Positions 52,943 to 60,737 of a stretch of DNA of 64,000 bases are shown in pieces. Below the pieces are notes generated by a model that was not told the origin of the DNA, searched no databases, and saw nothing but the letters and a program-made list of their open reading frames with translations. The position numbers and the translations under genes were made by a program. The DNA is from CAZIAK01 sp964537035 (GTDB lineage Bacteria > Planctomycetota > B15-G4), in assembly GCA_964537035.1 (NCBI GenBank), contig CAZIAK010000010.1, forward strand, positions 51,157 to 115,156. Reading direction: 5' to 3'. Position 1 is the stretch's first letter. Each line of letters starts with the position of its first letter.

Positions 52943-54886
52943 TCAGCGGGGCCCGGCTTCACCCGCAGGGTCCAGCCCCGAGAGCGCCAACTCGACCCTC
53001 TCGCTGAGCACGTTGTAGCCCTGACCGTCCTGGCTCCGTCGCAACAAGGCGCGAGCGTTCTCGATGTCGCCCTGAGCCAGGAGCAACAAGCCGTTGAGGG
53101 CCAGAGCCTGAGCGTCGTCCGGCGCCAGCTCCACGGCTCGGCTGGCCAAGGTCGTGGCCTGCTCGGGATAGCCGCCACCGAACAGCATCCCCGAAGCCAG
53201 CAGAAGAGTGGTGGGGCCGCTGCCCGCTCGCCACCACGGCCGTGGGTCCGACAGCTCTCCCGGGGGCACGATCAGCCCGCCCCCGCGGGACAAGGAGGCC
53301 TCCAGGTCATGGGCCCCCAGCCCGTCGTCACCCACGCTGCGCCGCAGCACGAACACGGCCTCCTCCCTGCCCACGAACGCCAGGGCCCAGTCGCTCGAGC
53401 GAAGCAGGCGCACGGAGAGGGGCGCCCCCATGGGCAGCAGGGCCACGGTGAGTTGATGACGAGTGGAGAGCTGCAGAAACGCCGAGGGATCCGTGTCGGC
53501 GGTGGCAGCGATCACGTCTCGCAGGTACGAGGTCGGGTAGCCGTGGGTGTTGCCGTTGGTCGCTGCCCGCTGGTGGGGCCGGCGCATCCCGGTGAATGTG
53601 CTGCCGTAGCGAAACGCGGTGAAGACCCGAGCGTCCGGCCACTGCTCGCCGATGAACTCGATGCCACCTACGGGATAGGCGATGCGGGACATGCCAAAGC
53701 CTGACCGGCGCTGGCTGCCGTCGTGCAGGGACATGGCGTCCGTGACCTCGGCCACAGAGAACAGCAAAGCCAGCACGGTGGGCAACACCAGGCCCGGTCG
53801 CCGAGCGCCGAACCACGAGGTCCAGGCAGCTGCCGCGAGCGGCGCCGTGACCACCGCGAAGGGTGCGATGTTGCGTCGCAGGCTGGTGCTCATCACGCCA
53901 AAGGCGCACACAGCGATCAGCGCGGGGACGAGCACGCCTGCCAGCCCCCCACCGTTGGCGCCCGCGTGGTCGCCACCAAGATCGCTCGTGGGCGCCACGG
54001 CAGAGACGGAACCTCCCCGGCGCCTCTGCAGCCAGGCCACCACGGCTGCCCGCACCAGCAGCACCGCGCTGAGCCCGGCGAGAACGAAGAAAGCCGTGCG
54101 AAACACAGGGGGCTGGGCGTCCTCTGCAAAGATGGGACGAAACTCTGAGATGTACGTGGTGTAGAAGTCTCGATGCTCGTTCAGGTCGGCCAGAATCGCG
54201 AAAGGGTGAGCCCACCCGGCCCAGCCCGCCGGGTTCACCAGGCAGACCGCCATCATGGCCAGGCCCCAGCCCAGCCAGCGCGCCGCGAGCTGACGGTGGC
54301 CCGCCAACCCCTGCCCGGCGGCGACCATGAACACCGTCAGCCAACCCAGCACGAAGTAGCCGTGGACATTGACCCAGAGCAGCTGCAAGGGCAGCAGCAT
54401 CCAGGCCCGCCGACCATCGCGACGGCTCACCAGCAGGACCTGTAGCAACACCGCCAGCAAGACCAGGCTCACCAACCCTGGACGAAAGACCAGCCGGTTA
54501 CGGCAGGCCAACAGCCCCAGGCTGACCAGCAGCACGGTGGCACCGGGCGAGGCACCCAGGCGCCGGGCCGTCGAGGCCATGACCGCCGCCAGCAGGGCCA
54601 CCAGGAGCAGCCGAGCGACGTTGACGCCGTCGGGCCCCAGGCCATCGAGGAGCCCGTGAGCCAGCACCTGAAAGCCCCACTTGTCGTGGACCGAAGGATA
54701 GTCGTGGTGCAGCTCGGAGAGCACGTTGGTCGTCGGTACCGCTCCGTGCTCGACGATCCATTCGCCGGTCGCCGCGTGGAGCCAGATGTCGAGATTGACC
54801 ATGCGGAAGCTGGCCGTGCTGAGCACCACCAGGCCCAGGACCACCGTTGCCAGTGGCCACCCTCGCTTGTGATCGGTCTCCGTCAT
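52943..54886 (-). CDS. polytopic membrane protein, GT-C-like, with C-terminal TPR-like repeat
   Basis: The 647-residue product has about 10 hydrophobic helices (12-400) and a soluble C-terminus. The first luminal loop reads NLDIWLHAATGEWIVEHGAVPTTN, resembling the 'D-x-W-x-H ... G' loop of GT-C-like and Pmt-related planctomycete proteins where acidic residues bind a lipid-linked donor. The last 80 residues (ATTLASRAVELAPDDAQALALNGLLLLAQGD) match a TPR pair. I cannot name substrate or donor. It is convergent with the O-antigen-ligase-like gene (7 bases between stops) and divergent from map. Confidence 0.7.
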   Translation of the reverse strand: MTETDHKRGWPLATVVLGLVVLSTASFRMVNLDIWLHAATGEWIVEHGAVPTTNVLSELHHDYPSVHDKWGFQVLAHGLLDGLGPDGVNVARLLLVALLAAVMASTARRLGASPGATVLLVSLGLLACRNRLVFRPGLVSLVLLAVLLQVLLVSRRDGRRAWMLLPLQLLWVNVHGYFVLGWLTVFMVAAGQGLAGHRQLAARWLGWGLAMMAVCLVNPAGWAGWAHPFAILADLNEHRDFYTTYISEFRPIFAEDAQPPVFRTAFFVLAGLSAVLLVRAAVVAWLQRRRGGSVSAVAPTSDLGGDHAGANGGGLAGVLVPALIAVCAFGVMSTSLRRNIAPFAVVTAPLAAAAWTSWFGARRPGLVLPTVLALLFSVAEVTDAMSLHDGSQRRSGFGMSRIAYPVGGIEFIGEQWPDARVFTAFRYGSTFTGMRRPHQRAATNGNTHGYPTSYLRDVIAATADTDPSAFLQLSTRHQLTVALLPMGAPLSVRLLRSSDWALAFVGREEAVFVLRRSVGDDGLGAHDLEASLSRGGGLIVPPGELSDPRPWWRAGSGPTTLLLASGMLFGGGYPEQATTLASRAVELAPDDAQALALNGLLLLAQGDIENARALLRRSQDGQGYNVLSERVELALSGLDPAGEAGPR

Positions 54887-55058
54887 GGGCGCAGCTTATG
54901 AAACCCAGCTGACCGCCTGGCCAGGACAACTGAGTTCGGTTCTGGCAACGAGTGTTGCTCCTCGGCGGCCAGATCAACCGAGCCCCCGGTCGAGTGCAAC
55001 AACGCGGAGGTCTCGACGATTCCCACAGCCCCTCGCCTCCGCTAACCTGTCCCCCCCT

Positions 55059-55943
55059 ATGAGAGTGGATCTCGACAAATACCGCCAGGCGGGCAAGATC
55101 GCCGCCGCCGCCCGCAAGAGGGCCATTGAGTCCGTCAAGCCCGGGGTCCGCTATGTGGATGTGCTCGACAGCATCGAGGCGTACATCTTCGAGCAGGGTG
55201 CCGACCTGGCCTTTCCGGCCCAGGTCTCGGTGAACAGCGTGGCGGCCCACGACTGCGCCGCCCCCGACGACCCCAGGGTCTTCGCCGAGGGTGACGTGGC
55301 CAAGATCGACCTGGGCGTGCACATCGACGGCTGCATCGCCGACACCGCCGCCACCGCTGACCTGGGCGACAACGCCTCCCTGCTCGAGGCCTCGCGCCAG
55401 GCCCTTGAGGCCGCCATCGCCCTGGTGCAACCCGGCCGTCGCATCCGCGAGATCAGCCACGGCATCCAACAGGCCATGCACAAGCTGGGACACAAGCCCG
55501 TGGCCAATCTCACCGGTCACGGCATCGCCCCTTACACCGTTCATTGCTCGCCGTCGATCCCCAACGTGAGCGACGGCACCTCCGGCGTGCTCAAAGAAGA
55601 CATGATGATCTGCATCGAGCCCTTCGCCACCACGGGCAGTGGCATGATCGTGGAGCAGGGCCAAGCAGAGGTCTTCGGAGCCAAACGCAAGCTGAAGGCT
55701 CCCCGCAATGCGGACAGCGGCGTGGTCGACCAGATCGCCGCCCGCCGAGGGCTGCCCTTCTGCCGCCGCGAGTTGGCTCGAGAGCACGGAGTGGACGTGG
55801 CCGAGCGCACACTGCGCCTGCTGCTGCGCTCCCACACGGTCTTCGGCTACCCGCCCCTGGTCGAACGCCAGCCCTGCATGGTGGCCCAGTTCGAGCACAC
55901 CATGCACGTGGGCAAGGACGGCGCCGAGGTGATGACCCGCTGA
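55059..55943 (+). CDS. map: methionine aminopeptidase, type 2 (archaeal/eukaryotic type)
   Basis: The 294-residue enzyme removes the initiator Met from nascent proteins. Its metal ligands are visible in the order Asp (KIDLG), Asp (IADTA), His (LTGHGI), Glu (CIEPFATTG) and Glu (QFEHTMHV). A helical insertion of about 60 residues between the last two (FCRRELAREHGVDVAERTLRLLL) is the MetAP2 signature. It resembles archaeal MetAP (start with LDKYRQAGKIA) rather than the bacterial type 1. ATG 55059 follows a C-run with no clear ribosome binding site. Whether a type 1 enzyme also exists is outside this window. Confidence 0.92.
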   Translation: MRVDLDKYRQAGKIAAAARKRAIESVKPGVRYVDVLDSIEAYIFEQGADLAFPAQVSVNSVAAHDCAAPDDPRVFAEGDVAKIDLGVHIDGCIADTAATADLGDNASLLEASRQALEAAIALVQPGRRIREISHGIQQAMHKLGHKPVANLTGHGIAPYTVHCSPSIPNVSDGTSGVLKEDMMICIEPFATTGSGMIVEQGQAEVFGAKRKLKAPRNADSGVVDQIAARRGLPFCRRELAREHGVDVAERTLRLLLRSHTVFGYPPLVERQPCMVAQFEHTMHVGKDGAEVMTR

Positions 55944-55980
55944 ACAGGGCCCCGCCCGCGAGGGTCACGGGTGCCCTTGA

Positions 55981-56745
55981 TCACGGGCGCGCCTGTCGAC
56001 GACGGGCTCGCAGGAACTTCAGCCCTTCTCGGGGTCCGTCCTCGCCGTAGTCGTGCCCCCCCGGGCCCCGGTCCCATTTCAGCTCATAGGAGCTGTCCAG
56101 GTCGGCGGCCTCTTGCATGCCCTCCACGAAGAACCGCAGCGCCGCTCGATCAAGAACCGGATCTTCGTTGCCGGACCAGAGATAGACGGGCACGCCCTTC
56201 AGCCCCGGCACCGGGTCGGGAGCCAGGCCCACCACCTCTTGGGTCTCGTCCCAGAGCGGTGCTGGCGTCCCGGACCAGGCGGCCACCGCGGCGAAGCGCT
56301 GGGGATGTCTTGAGGCCAACACCAACGCTGCGGTAGCTCCGGAGCCGTGGCCTGCCAGGTAGACCCGGTCTGCGTGAGCCCGGCCTGATGCCACCTCTCT
56401 GTCGATCAGGTCCAGGATCAATGCCTCCCCCGGCGCCTCGAGCCAGGGCACGGTGGTGCGGCACTGCACGGGGGCCAGCGGGGCCAGCAGCCTCAGCTTC
56501 CGCCGCCGAGCCTCCGTGGAGAGGGCCTCCAGCGCAGACCGCGCCAACTGCACCGCTGGACGGGGCCGCCAGCTGCCGCCGTGAAGAACGATGACCAAGG
56601 CCTTCGAACGCTCTTTGCCACCCTCCAGGGCGCCGTCCTCCCGGTCGCCGGGAGCGCTGAGAGAGGCTGACCCGCCGGATAGCGAGAGGGGTTCGGGGCA
56701 TAGCAGCCCGAGGCAAGAGCTGATCAGGAGCAGAATGGTGTTCAT
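55981..56745 (-). CDS. secreted alpha/beta hydrolase
   Basis: The 254-residue product has a short signal peptide (hydrophobic residues 1-16, possible lipobox or cleavage before Pro) and an alpha/beta-hydrolase fold. Landmarks are IVLHGGSWRPRP (oxyanion HGG), GHGSGATAAL with the nucleophilic Ser, SGNEDPVLD with the Asp and GGHDYG with the His. It resembles carboxylesterases or dienelactone-hydrolase-like esterases; substrate unknown. Monocistronic, ATG 56745, convergent with map (37 bases between stops) and divergent from the tRNA. Confidence 0.84.
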   Translation of the reverse strand: MNTILLLISSCLGLLCPEPLSLSGGSASLSAPGDREDGALEGGKERSKALVIVLHGGSWRPRPAVQLARSALEALSTEARRRKLRLLAPLAPVQCRTTVPWLEAPGEALILDLIDREVASGRAHADRVYLAGHGSGATAALVLASRHPQRFAAVAAWSGTPAPLWDETQEVVGLAPDPVPGLKGVPVYLWSGNEDPVLDRAALRFFVEGMQEAADLDSSYELKWDRGPGGHDYGEDGPREGLKFLRARRRQARP

Positions 56746-56796
56746 GACAGGGTCGACGGCCCCGCCGCCCCAACGTTTCCTGGCCCCATCGATGTC

Positions 56797-56825
56797 TTGT
56801 GGCCTGCCTCCCGCTTGGTTACAAC
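56797..56825 (+). promoter_or_regulatory. candidate sigma-70-type promoter for tRNA-Pro
   Basis: TTGTGG (56797-56802), a 17-base spacer and TACAAC (56820-56825) lie about 72 bases upstream of the tRNA. The match to TTGACA/TATAAT is partial and the distance is long, so this is tentative. Confidence 0.3.
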
Positions 56826-56896
56826 CTCCCGTCCCATGGATCGGTACGAGCTCCCCAGCCGTGCCAGCTCAGCAGTCGTCTGAGACGGTCCAACGT

Positions 56897-56973
<77 letters not shown>

Positions 56974-56980
56974 TTCATCC

Positions 56981-56995
56981 ACCGCTTGCTGCGGT
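56981..56995 (+). terminator. small hairpin after tRNA-Pro
   Basis: ACCGC (56981-56985) and GCGGT (56991-56995) enclose a TTGCT loop, 8 bases after the tRNA CCA. It is short and lacks a T-run, so it is a possible terminator only. Confidence 0.3.
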
Positions 56996-57050
56996 GCGAC
57001 CGGCAGCCGACGCCGGACACGGCCACGAGCTCCTGGCCCCCTCCGAGGCC

Positions 57051-57866
57051 CTAGCGGCAAGCCTCCAACACCATGTTGGTGGGCGTCTCTGCAGCTCGAC
57101 GGACCTTGCTGAAGCCACCCTGATTCAACACGTCCGTGAGCCGCGCCTGTCCTGCCTGGGCGCCCAGGGCCAGACCGACCTCTTGAGCGCGGGAGGCTGG
57201 GGTGCAGATCATGGTGGAGCCGGAGAGAACGCAGAGCGTCGCGACCACGAGGGTCGACTCCCGGGTCCCGAAGAAGACGAGCTCGTCAGCGATGGCCACC
57301 GAAGGGAACATGGTGCCAGCCACGCCCTGGCCCGTGTTGGAGGTCCAATGAAACACCGTGGCCATCAGCACGCCGCCCCCGTGCGCAGGAGCATCACTGT
57401 GATAGTGATGCTGGAGCAAGCGATGTCGATGGCAAGCAGACTCAGCAGCCTCCAGTCCGCGAACAGTCCGTCGTAGTACAGGGCGAGTGCCAGAGCGTCC
57501 AGATCAAGCCCACCACCAGACTGCCCGGAGAGGATTGGTGCGCTGCAGACACGTGGGCAGCAGGAAACCACGCCAGCCGATCTCCTCTCCCAGTGCTCCC
57601 GAGAGAAGGGCCATGAGGCCGCCCGGCACAAATGCACCCAGGCCCTCGCGGGACAACCCATGGGCTGCGATGGTGAGAGAATCAACGACCACCGGCAGGA
57701 GCAGGGCGATCGCCCACCACACTCCAGGGACCCGAACGGACACGCGGGCTCGCGGGCATCGATCCCCGTCAAGGCCAGAAGCATCCAGCCACACCAGGGC
57801 GCTCCCAAGGCGATGAGCAAGAAGGCACGAAGAGCCCTGTCGTCCAACGCGCCATGACCGACACAT
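57051..57866 (-). pseudogene. CPBP-family intramembrane protease, several frameshifts
   Basis: Reading the minus strand, CPBP (CAAX-like) landmarks appear in different frames: ALRAFLLIALGAPWCGWMLL in the first, VWWAIALLLP and GALGEEIGWRGFLLP (EExxxR motif) in the second, VVGLIWTLWHSP (the conserved His motif) in a third, YYDGLFADWRLLSLLAID back in the first, and VLMATVFHWTSNTGQGVAG in the last. At least three or four frame changes are needed to restore one protein, so the gene is dead or contains several sequencing errors. CPBP proteins are membrane metalloproteases used in immunity, bacteriocin and prenyl-protein pathways. Confidence 0.85.
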
Positions 57867-57894
57867 CGCTGATCAGGGGAGTTCTGCTCAGGCG

Positions 57895-58611
57895 CTACAA
57901 GTACGTGGGCTCAGAGTCCAGGTGGCCCAGCGAGCCCGGGAGCCAGATCTTCAGCTCCGGGCTGCCCGGGCCCATACCCCGAAAGCCGCACTCCCCCTCC
58001 AGAGCGAACTCGTTCTCGTCATGATCAGGCCCCCCGGCGTTCAAGAACAGCTCCGCGAGCCTGCAGGCGCCATCGTCTGGGCCGAAGCCCGCCAGCGTAT
58101 CCCTGGTCGGGAGGTCAGCGGTGCCGCACAGCATCTCAGCCTCATTCGTGAGCGTCAGAAAAGGGAAGGACGATGCCTGGATGTCCTCGGAGAGCCAAGG
58201 GTGGCGGTCCGGGGTCCAAGGCGAGTAGTGGAACGCGTGTGGCCACACCTCCAGGCCCGGACCAGGCTCCGAGTCTTCGAGACCGATGATCAGACGACGC
58301 AGGGTGGAGCGAGGATGGGTGAGTTCGACGACGACCCGCGGCGCCTTGCGATGAAACACCCGGGCGAAGATCAGCAGGCCCAGGTGGCGAGCCGTCGCCT
58401 TGTCGACCTCGAAGCTCACGGCCTCCACCGGCGAGTCGCCGTAGAAGTGATAGCCCCACGTGGCGCAGAGTTGATCCGTCTCCATCGCCGCCGGCGGCGC
58501 TGGCAGCGTCTGGGCAGAGAGTGCAATCTCGTCGGACTCAGCGTCTTCGCCATACGGCAACGTGGACGCAGCGGTACCGTAGAGCGCCTCGAGATCGCAG
58601 CGGCCGCTCAC
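57895..58611 (-). CDS. hypothetical protein, no recognised family
   Basis: The 238-residue product starts at GTG 58611, with GGAG about 10 bases before it. It has no signal peptide or membrane segment and is acidic overall. Features include TWGYHFYGDSPVEAVSFEV, LTHPRSTLRRLIIGLEDSEPG and a C-terminal CGFRGMGPGSPELKIWLPG. These do not match a family I know. Codon use and unbroken length suggest a real gene. Just upstream on the same strand is the M14 carboxypeptidase gene (61 bases), so they may be co-transcribed; the pseudogene lies downstream. Confidence 0.66.
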   Translation of the reverse strand: MSGRCDLEALYGTAASTLPYGEDAESDEIALSAQTLPAPPAAMETDQLCATWGYHFYGDSPVEAVSFEVDKATARHLGLLIFARVFHRKAPRVVVELTHPRSTLRRLIIGLEDSEPGPGLEVWPHAFHYSPWTPDRHPWLSEDIQASSFPFLTLTNEAEMLCGTADLPTRDTLAGFGPDDGACRLAELFLNAGGPDHDENEFALEGECGFRGMGPGSPELKIWLPGSLGHLDSEPTYL

Positions 58612-58672
58612 GAACGTCTCCTACCTGCGACGTGACAGCCAACACCGGGCAACCCAACCCGGGAGTTCAAGA

Positions 58673-60664
58673 TCACTGCCCCGTACCCACCAGTCCGTTC
58701 GAAGCCGAGAAGCCCACAGGGCCCACGGCATCTTGCACCCAGTACTGGGCCCAGATCTGTGTGCCGGTGGGAACGTTCTGGGGCCAGGCGAAGGGCAGCT
58801 GCAACTCGCCAGCACCGTCGGTCGCCAAGGATGACAGCACCACGTCCGGCGTGGGCACCAGCACGCCGCCCTTGAACGCGCCGTTGAGTGCGTTGAAACC
58901 CAGCACCAAGTAGGTGGAGGCAGAGGGCGCCGCCGCGGCGAGGTCCAGTGAGCCCGCCTGGGCTGCGATCAAGGCGCCCTGCGCAGAGAGCACCGGGACC
59001 CCGTTCACACCTGCCAGGCCCGGCCCGCTCACCGCCCAATCGTTGTCCACGGTAAAGGTCGTCGTCAGGTCGTCGGTCAAGCCCAGCTCGCCCATGGCCA
59101 CCACGATCGAGACCGAGGTGCCCGTGGGGATGTTGCTGTCAATCTGAAAACGCAACGGCGTGGCGCTGTTGTCCGCATCAGAGAAGCCCGCCCAGGCGCC
59201 AAGGCTTACCGAGGCGGTGACCAGGGACGCGTCGGGGCTCGTGGTCGAGAGCGAGGCCGTGGCCCCGTTCGACGTGCCCATGCCGCTGTTGCGACCGCTG
59301 ATGATCACCGCGACGGTCTCACCAGGCTCGAGGATGCCATCGCCGTCACCCTCGTCGATCAGCTGCAACCCCGTGGCGCGCAGGAACGGGCCGCCGGCCA
59401 AGGCCGTGACCTGCAAGGCCTCCAGGTTCTTTTGAGCCAAGGGGATGATCTTGTTCGTCGCCGGCCAGAAGCCATCGAACTGGCTGCCGATCTCAGGCGT
59501 CCAGGACATGGTGTTGTGCACGCCGTGATCCGTGTCGATGGTGATGCCGTTGGCCGGGTAGAGCAGCACAGCGCCCGGCCCGTAGGGATAGCCGTTCACC
59601 GCAGTGGCCAGAGCGCCCACCTCGTCGTAGTCGGCATCGTTCACCGGCAACGTCGACGTGTACCCCAGGGGCGCGAGCCACAAATCGGAGTAGGTGTGCA
59701 TGGACAGTGCGGTGCCGAAGTCATGGGCGGCCATGAACGCCGTCATGGCTGCCACTTCTGGTTCACTGGCCGGGCCCGTTCCGCGGTAGGTGGACGACGA
59801 GGGCGTGGGGCTCGAGCCGATGTTGTCGAAACCCCACTGGAAGGGGTAGTTGCGGTTCAGGTCGACGCCCTTGGCAGACGTGCCCTGGTTGATGCGCCTG
59901 TTCTTGCGCCACATGCCGCCGCCGTTGGGGTTGTTGCGCTTGTTGTATTCGTAGCCGTCCGGGTTGACCACGGGGATGAACCAGATCTCCCGTTCGTTGA
60001 CCAGGTACGTCGCCAGCGGGTCGCTGCCGTAGTTGTCGAGCAGCCAGATCAAGAAGTACAGCTGGGTCTGCATGGCCGCCGGTTCGCGAGCGTGGTGCAG
60101 CGCATCGAAACGCACCTCGGGTTCCGCTTCATCGATGCCCGGGTTGTCAGACACCTTGACCGCCCACAAATCCCGACCCTCGATGCTCAGACCCAAACTC
60201 TGTTTGGTGGTCATGATCGTGGGGTGCTGGGCCGCGAGCTGATCGAGAATGGAGACCACCTCATCGAAGATGTAATAGCCGCCCATGGATCCCTGACCGA
60301 AGGGCGGCGTGACGGTGGAGCCAGCGCTCGGTGCTGCCATCTGGGCCAACTCATCCGGGGTGGCCAGACGCGAGGCGTAGAACCGTTCCAGATCCTCTTC
60401 GATGACCTGAAAGGACAGACCACGCTGGTGTAACTCGACCAGCCCCGCGCTCCAGGCGATGACCATGGCAGACAGGCGGTCGTCTGGCGCGTCCACGATG
60501 TCGAAGCCGGCCAGGTCGACACCGGTGAGCGGCTCGGCGCTGGTGACAGCTACCAGGCGAGCCGTGTCACGACTCTCACTGACGTTGGATTGCTGGGCGG
60601 CCACGGGGGAGAGACACATGGCCAGGGCCACGCACAAGAGCACTGCAGACGGAGCAAGACGCAT
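58673..60664 (-). CDS. secreted M14 zinc carboxypeptidase with C-terminal 'PFKGG...ASNG' domain
   Basis: The 663-residue product starts at ATG 60664 with a signal peptide ending at VAAQQ. After a propeptide-like part (25-125), the M14 domain has the zinc ligands in HAREP (His191, Glu194) and His323 (SMHTYSD), the substrate Arg in DLNRNYP (271) and the catalytic Glu in TPEIG (391). It should release C-terminal residues from exported or environmental peptides. An Ig-like region follows (about 425-565), then the C-terminal domain also found in the 1292-2188 protein (GAFKGG, LPFAWPQN, AQYW, GFSASNGL). The longer frame to 60955 overlaps the clp gene and is rejected. Confidence 0.93.
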   Translation of the reverse strand: MRLAPSAVLLCVALAMCLSPVAAQQSNVSESRDTARLVAVTSAEPLTGVDLAGFDIVDAPDDRLSAMVIAWSAGLVELHQRGLSFQVIEEDLERFYASRLATPDELAQMAAPSAGSTVTPPFGQGSMGGYYIFDEVVSILDQLAAQHPTIMTTKQSLGLSIEGRDLWAVKVSDNPGIDEAEPEVRFDALHHAREPAAMQTQLYFLIWLLDNYGSDPLATYLVNEREIWFIPVVNPDGYEYNKRNNPNGGGMWRKNRRINQGTSAKGVDLNRNYPFQWGFDNIGSSPTPSSSTYRGTGPASEPEVAAMTAFMAAHDFGTALSMHTYSDLWLAPLGYTSTLPVNDADYDEVGALATAVNGYPYGPGAVLLYPANGITIDTDHGVHNTMSWTPEIGSQFDGFWPATNKIIPLAQKNLEALQVTALAGGPFLRATGLQLIDEGDGDGILEPGETVAVIISGRNSGMGTSNGATASLSTTSPDASLVTASVSLGAWAGFSDADNSATPLRFQIDSNIPTGTSVSIVVAMGELGLTDDLTTTFTVDNDWAVSGPGLAGVNGVPVLSAQGALIAAQAGSLDLAAAAPSASTYLVLGFNALNGAFKGGVLVPTPDVVLSSLATDGAGELQLPFAWPQNVPTGTQIWAQYWVQDAVGPVGFSASNGLVGTGQ

Positions 60665-60737
60665 CAGAGCAGGATTCCAGGATCGGGGAGCGGGACAGTG
60701 TACACGGCTCCCACCGAGAGGGTCGGGGTGCCAGGCC

